Origin: Chitinophagaceae bacterium
Lineage (GTDB): Bacteria > Bacteroidota > Bacteroidia > Chitinophagales > Chitinophagaceae
NCBI GenBank assembly: GCA_014379345.1
Contig: JACMLY010000079.1
Location: 26,353 to 90,352 of the forward strand
DNA: 64,000 bases
Direction: 5' to 3'
This document shows positions 61,420 to 64,000 of this stretch, piece after piece. The position numbers were made by a program, and so were the translations under genes. Under the pieces are notes generated by a model. The model did not search any database, was not told where the DNA came from, and was given only the letters and a program-made list of their open reading frames with translations. How positions within the stretch are numbered: the first letter of the stretch is position 1; every line of letters starts with the position of its first letter.

Positions 61420-62479
61420 TTTTAAGATGATCGGCTATGTTGTCTATGGCCGGGGCAGTTTTGATCAGTTAGATGAAATACTTGCACCACACCGTAAGGA
61501 AGGTGCACCCATGATATTTTTACTCGATCATTATTTTGAGGGTAAAGAATTGATGAGCCGGATTCCTGTAAAAGGGAATGATAAAGTATTTGCAGCAGAC
61601 GTTACCTATGAGCCGAAGACTACATACGTAGACCAGCTCGCCAATTACCTCAAGGAGCAATATGGAACTGTGAGTGGCATCATAGGGATCGGTGGCGGAT
61701 CAACGCTCGATCTTGCCAAGGCCGTGTCATTGATGATGAACAATCCCGGTTCATCGGCCGACTACCAGGGATGGGATCTCGTAAAAAATCCAGGTGTGTA
61801 CAAGGCCGGTATACCCACATTAAGTGGAACCGGTGCAGAAGTAAGCAGAACAACCGTATTAACAGGCCCAACCCGCAAGCTCGGCATGAATTCTGATTTC
61901 ACCCCATTCGACCAGATCGTACTCGATCCTGCTTTGACCGCCAATGCACCGGTGAATCAGCGCTTTTATACCGGCATGGATTGTTACATTCATTGCATTG
62001 AAAGCCTGACCGGAACTTATTTGAATGAATTCAGCAAGAGCTATGGCGAGAAAGCCCTCGAGCTATGCCGTAAAGTTTTTGTAGACAAAGATCATTGGGA
62101 TGATGAAAGCGATGATCAGCTGATGATGGCATCTTACGCCGGCGGCATGAGCATCGCCTACTCACAGGTAGGCGTAGCCCACGCCGTAAGCTATGGATTA
62201 AGTTACCTGCTTGGCACCAAGCATGGAATCGGTAACTGTATTGTAATGGACCATATCGAAGAATTTTATCCTGAAGGTGTAATTGAGTTTAAGCGAATGG
62301 TTGAAAAAAATAAAATTGAAATACCACAGGGCATTTGCAAAAGCCTCAGCGATGAACAATTCGATACCATGATCAATGTATCCCTTGGAATGAAACCGCT
62401 ATGGGAAAATGCGTTGGGAAAGGATTGGGAGAAGGTGATGACGAGGGAGAAGTTGAGGGAGTTGTATGAAAAGTTATAA
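61406..62479 (+). CDS. Iron-containing alcohol dehydrogenase, KdnB-like Kdo 8-oxidase candidate
   Basis: TTG 61406 gives a protein beginning (M)AFKNFKMIGYVVYGRGSFDQL. The ATG at 61427 is the alternative, but I recall FKNFK as shared with KdnB-type relatives. About 357 residues: NAD motif GIGGGSTLDLAKA, SGTGAEVSRT, and the metal ligands Asp and His in GMDCYIHCIES plus two His in GVAHAVSYGLSYLLGTKHGIGN. The overall pattern resembles Shewanella KdnB, which oxidises Kdo at C8 before amination by KdnA. kdsB nearby fits; kdnA is not in the window. KdnB assignment is from memory and needs a search. Confidence 0.7.
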   Translation: MAFKNFKMIGYVVYGRGSFDQLDEILAPHRKEGAPMIFLLDHYFEGKELMSRIPVKGNDKVFAADVTYEPKTTYVDQLANYLKEQYGTVSGIIGIGGGSTLDLAKAVSLMMNNPGSSADYQGWDLVKNPGVYKAGIPTLSGTGAEVSRTTVLTGPTRKLGMNSDFTPFDQIVLDPALTANAPVNQRFYTGMDCYIHCIESLTGTYLNEFSKSYGEKALELCRKVFVDKDHWDDESDDQLMMASYAGGMSIAYSQVGVAHAVSYGLSYLLGTKHGIGNCIVMDHIEEFYPEGVIEFKRMVEKNKIEIPQGICKSLSDEQFDTMINVSLGMKPLWENALGKDWEKVMTREKLRELYEKL

Positions 62480-62501
62480 TGGTGAGAGATGAAGTTATAA
62501 G

Positions 62502-62526
62502 ACCGGGTAGCGCCCGGTTTTTTTTA
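62502..62526 (+). terminator. Intrinsic terminator after the kdnB-like gene
   Basis: ACCGGG-TAGC-GCCCGGT followed by seven T bases, 23 bp after the stop: a textbook hairpin and T-run. It isolates the following trypsin-TIR gene. Confidence 0.85.
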
Positions 62527-62658
62527 TGCGGATTTTGTGTTGGGAACTTTGATTGTTGATGATGAGATTGTCTACTTATTTCGCGATTTCCTGGTTTACG
62601 ATATAAGTAATTGTGGGAGTCGTATATTTAAGAGTTACAAGCCATTAAAAAGGATGAC

Positions 62659-63888
62659 ATGATACTTGGTAAAGATACAATGCTCCCAATCAACTTTTTA
62701 GAGAAGGCAAGTAGTTGTTCAAGAGCTGTCGGAAGAATTGTAACCATACATTCAACTCAAAGCGTCATGGCTACGGGTTTTATGATATCTGAAGAGTTGC
62801 TTGTGACATGTAACCATGTTATCCCTGACATAGCCACAGCTGAAAATTGCAGTTTTCAAATTGATTATTTTATCAGAGGTGATGGTACTTTTAATCAATA
62901 TCATGAATTTAAGCTGAATGCCTCTAATTTTTTTGCAACATCTATAGAATTAGACGTGACTGTGGTTGCTATTAAACCGGCCAATAAAATAAATTTCAAG
63001 GAAAGAAATATTACAAACCTTCAATTATCTAATCTCGTTAAAGGTGAAAGTGTAAATATTATCCACCATGCATTAGGCGAGCCTCAAAAAATTTCGATGC
63101 GTAATGGCGAAGTTGTCGCATTTTCAGACACCTTTATACATTATGACACTCCCACCAGCCCTGGTTCAGCGGGTGCTCCTGTTTTTAATGACCAATGGGA
63201 ACTCATCGCGATACATCATGCAGGAGGATTTTTGAAGCCGTTAGATGAATCTTCTGTGCAAATACGACTCAATGAAGGAATCAGAATATCGGCTTTCATG
63301 GCTTGGTTTGATACTGTATCTAATAATTCATCACAGAATCGAATCTTAAAGACACAAATTGCTTCAAGGAAAAAAAATCACACAGAGCCAGACCTTTTAA
63401 CTTCTCGAGAACAGATCGAAGAAGAAAAAGAAAAAAGAGATTCTGTTTTTATAAGCTATGCACATAAAGACCAAGAAAAAGTAGAATGGCAAGTTGAGCT
63501 TGATAAATACATAAAGAATGTGTCAACTATCGGTTCCACGAGGGTATGGTATGACGAACGAATTAAAGTGGGGACTGAATGGAGGGCGGAAATTGAATCA
63601 GCCCTAAAGAAAACTAAAGTTGCCGTTTTACTCGTTGGGCCATATTTTTTGAATTCAGGATTTATTGTAAATAATGAACTTCCGAATTTATTAGAAGCCG
63701 CAAAAAATGAAGGAGTAATAATAATTCCTCTGATTACACATCGTGTTCCTTATAATCGTAGTATTTTAGGCAAATTTCAGTCTTTCAATTCCCCAGACAA
63801 TCCTTTGCAGGAACAGCGGAAAAATGATGCTATTAAAACTTTGAATGAATTAGTTGAAGAAATTGCAAAAGTATATGACGTAAAGTAA
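62659..63888 (+). CDS. Trypsin-like protease-TIR fusion, putative immune effector
   Basis: The ATG at 62659 is preceded by AAAAAGGA at Shine-Dalgarno distance, unusual in this window. The 409-residue protein has two domains. Residues 1-220 are a trypsin-like fold with His53 (VTCNHVI), Asp99 (ELDVTVV) and Ser170 (TSPGSAGAPVF). After a charged linker (about 240-260) comes a TIR domain starting at SVFISYAHKD, with WYDERIKVGTEWR and a candidate NADase Glu340 in GFIVNNELPNLLE. No signal peptide or membrane helix. Base composition looks richer in A+T than its neighbours. Cytoplasmic NAD depletion or peptide cleavage on infection is inferred. Confidence 0.85.
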   Translation: MILGKDTMLPINFLEKASSCSRAVGRIVTIHSTQSVMATGFMISEELLVTCNHVIPDIATAENCSFQIDYFIRGDGTFNQYHEFKLNASNFFATSIELDVTVVAIKPANKINFKERNITNLQLSNLVKGESVNIIHHALGEPQKISMRNGEVVAFSDTFIHYDTPTSPGSAGAPVFNDQWELIAIHHAGGFLKPLDESSVQIRLNEGIRISAFMAWFDTVSNNSSQNRILKTQIASRKKNHTEPDLLTSREQIEEEKEKRDSVFISYAHKDQEKVEWQVELDKYIKNVSTIGSTRVWYDERIKVGTEWRAEIESALKKTKVAVLLVGPYFLNSGFIVNNELPNLLEAAKNEGVIIIPLITHRVPYNRSILGKFQSFNSPDNPLQEQRKNDAIKTLNELVEEIAKVYDVK

Positions 63889-63959
63889 TATTAAATTATA
63901 TAATGGGGCGTGATATTAAAGCGTTTTTCAGCTTATAATTCTATCAATACCTGGTAAAC

Positions 63960-64000
63960 ATGAATTTTACAAAATTAGTTCCTAATGTATTTTATGTTGA
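63960..64000 (+). CDS. Start of a gene cut by the window edge, possibly a VOC/glyoxalase-family protein
   Basis: An ATG at 63960 opens a frame (MNFTKLVPNVFYV) that runs off the end. The short N-terminus resembles small VOC-superfamily proteins, which often begin with FTKLVPN-type sequences, but 13 residues are too few for a firm call. The 71-bp gap from the TIR gene shows no terminator. Confidence 0.3.
   Translation, partial: MNFTKLVPNVFYV

Overview
The window comes from a Bacteroidota chromosome, most probably the Chitinophagaceae. Grounds: a flexirubin/aryl-polyene pigment locus; several promoters of the Bacteroidota type (TTG, 20-21 nt, TAnnTTTG), some placing the start codon almost at the transcription start; few Shine-Dalgarno sequences; and lineage-typical families (DUF5606, bacterial GH3, four-helix-bundle S23-like, DUF2007). 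No tRNA, rRNA, insertion sequence, prophage gene or CRISPR array was seen.

1-22,317: one strand-coherent, tightly packed or overlapping block of about 24 genes that is the type II polyketide part of a flexirubin/aryl-polyene cluster; its 5' end lies outside the window. An ammonia-lyase and a PaaK-like ligase would make and activate a hydroxycinnamate starter. Two ACPs, AcpS, three intact ketosynthases, a fully degenerate chain-length-factor-like protein, a half-length ketosynthase-like protein, one ketoreductase and two half-active hotdog dehydratases would build the polyene. A thioesterase, methyltransferase, FAD-dependent halogenase, phytoene-desaturase-like oxidoreductase, C45/Ntn acyltransferase, LpxL-like acyltransferase and an MMPL-PlsC-methyltransferase fusion would tailor, esterify and move it, with LolA-like and lipoprotein genes for the envelope. 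The resorcinol genes (darA/darB) are not in the window.

22,318-34,349: housekeeping and envelope genes: DUF5606, M3 peptidase, Fur-like regulator with SCO1, MerC, Nfu, SRPBCC, M23, PnuC/NadR-like NAD salvage, an ArnT-like glycosyltransferase, a 119-bp tandem repeat, MtgA and LysE.

34,350-50,922: GH3, Ada, glycosyltransferase, inositol monophosphatase, ThiL, S41 peptidase, NagA, omega-amidase, D-LDH, RecX, and a serine protease next to a protein that appears to share its C-terminal domain.

50,923-64,000: dnaN, DUF2007, two tandem sterol-desaturase-family genes, kdsB, rhomboid protease, a fructan-use group (MFS transporter, ROK kinase, GH32), a KdnB-like dehydrogenase that with KdsB suggests an amino-Kdo (Kdo8N) lipopolysaccharide core, and a trypsin-TIR fusion that looks like an immune effector.

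The intergenic DNA is unusual. It carries many unrelated palindromes and inverted repeats, and at least seven spots with a 7-bp period whose unit sequence differs from place to place.
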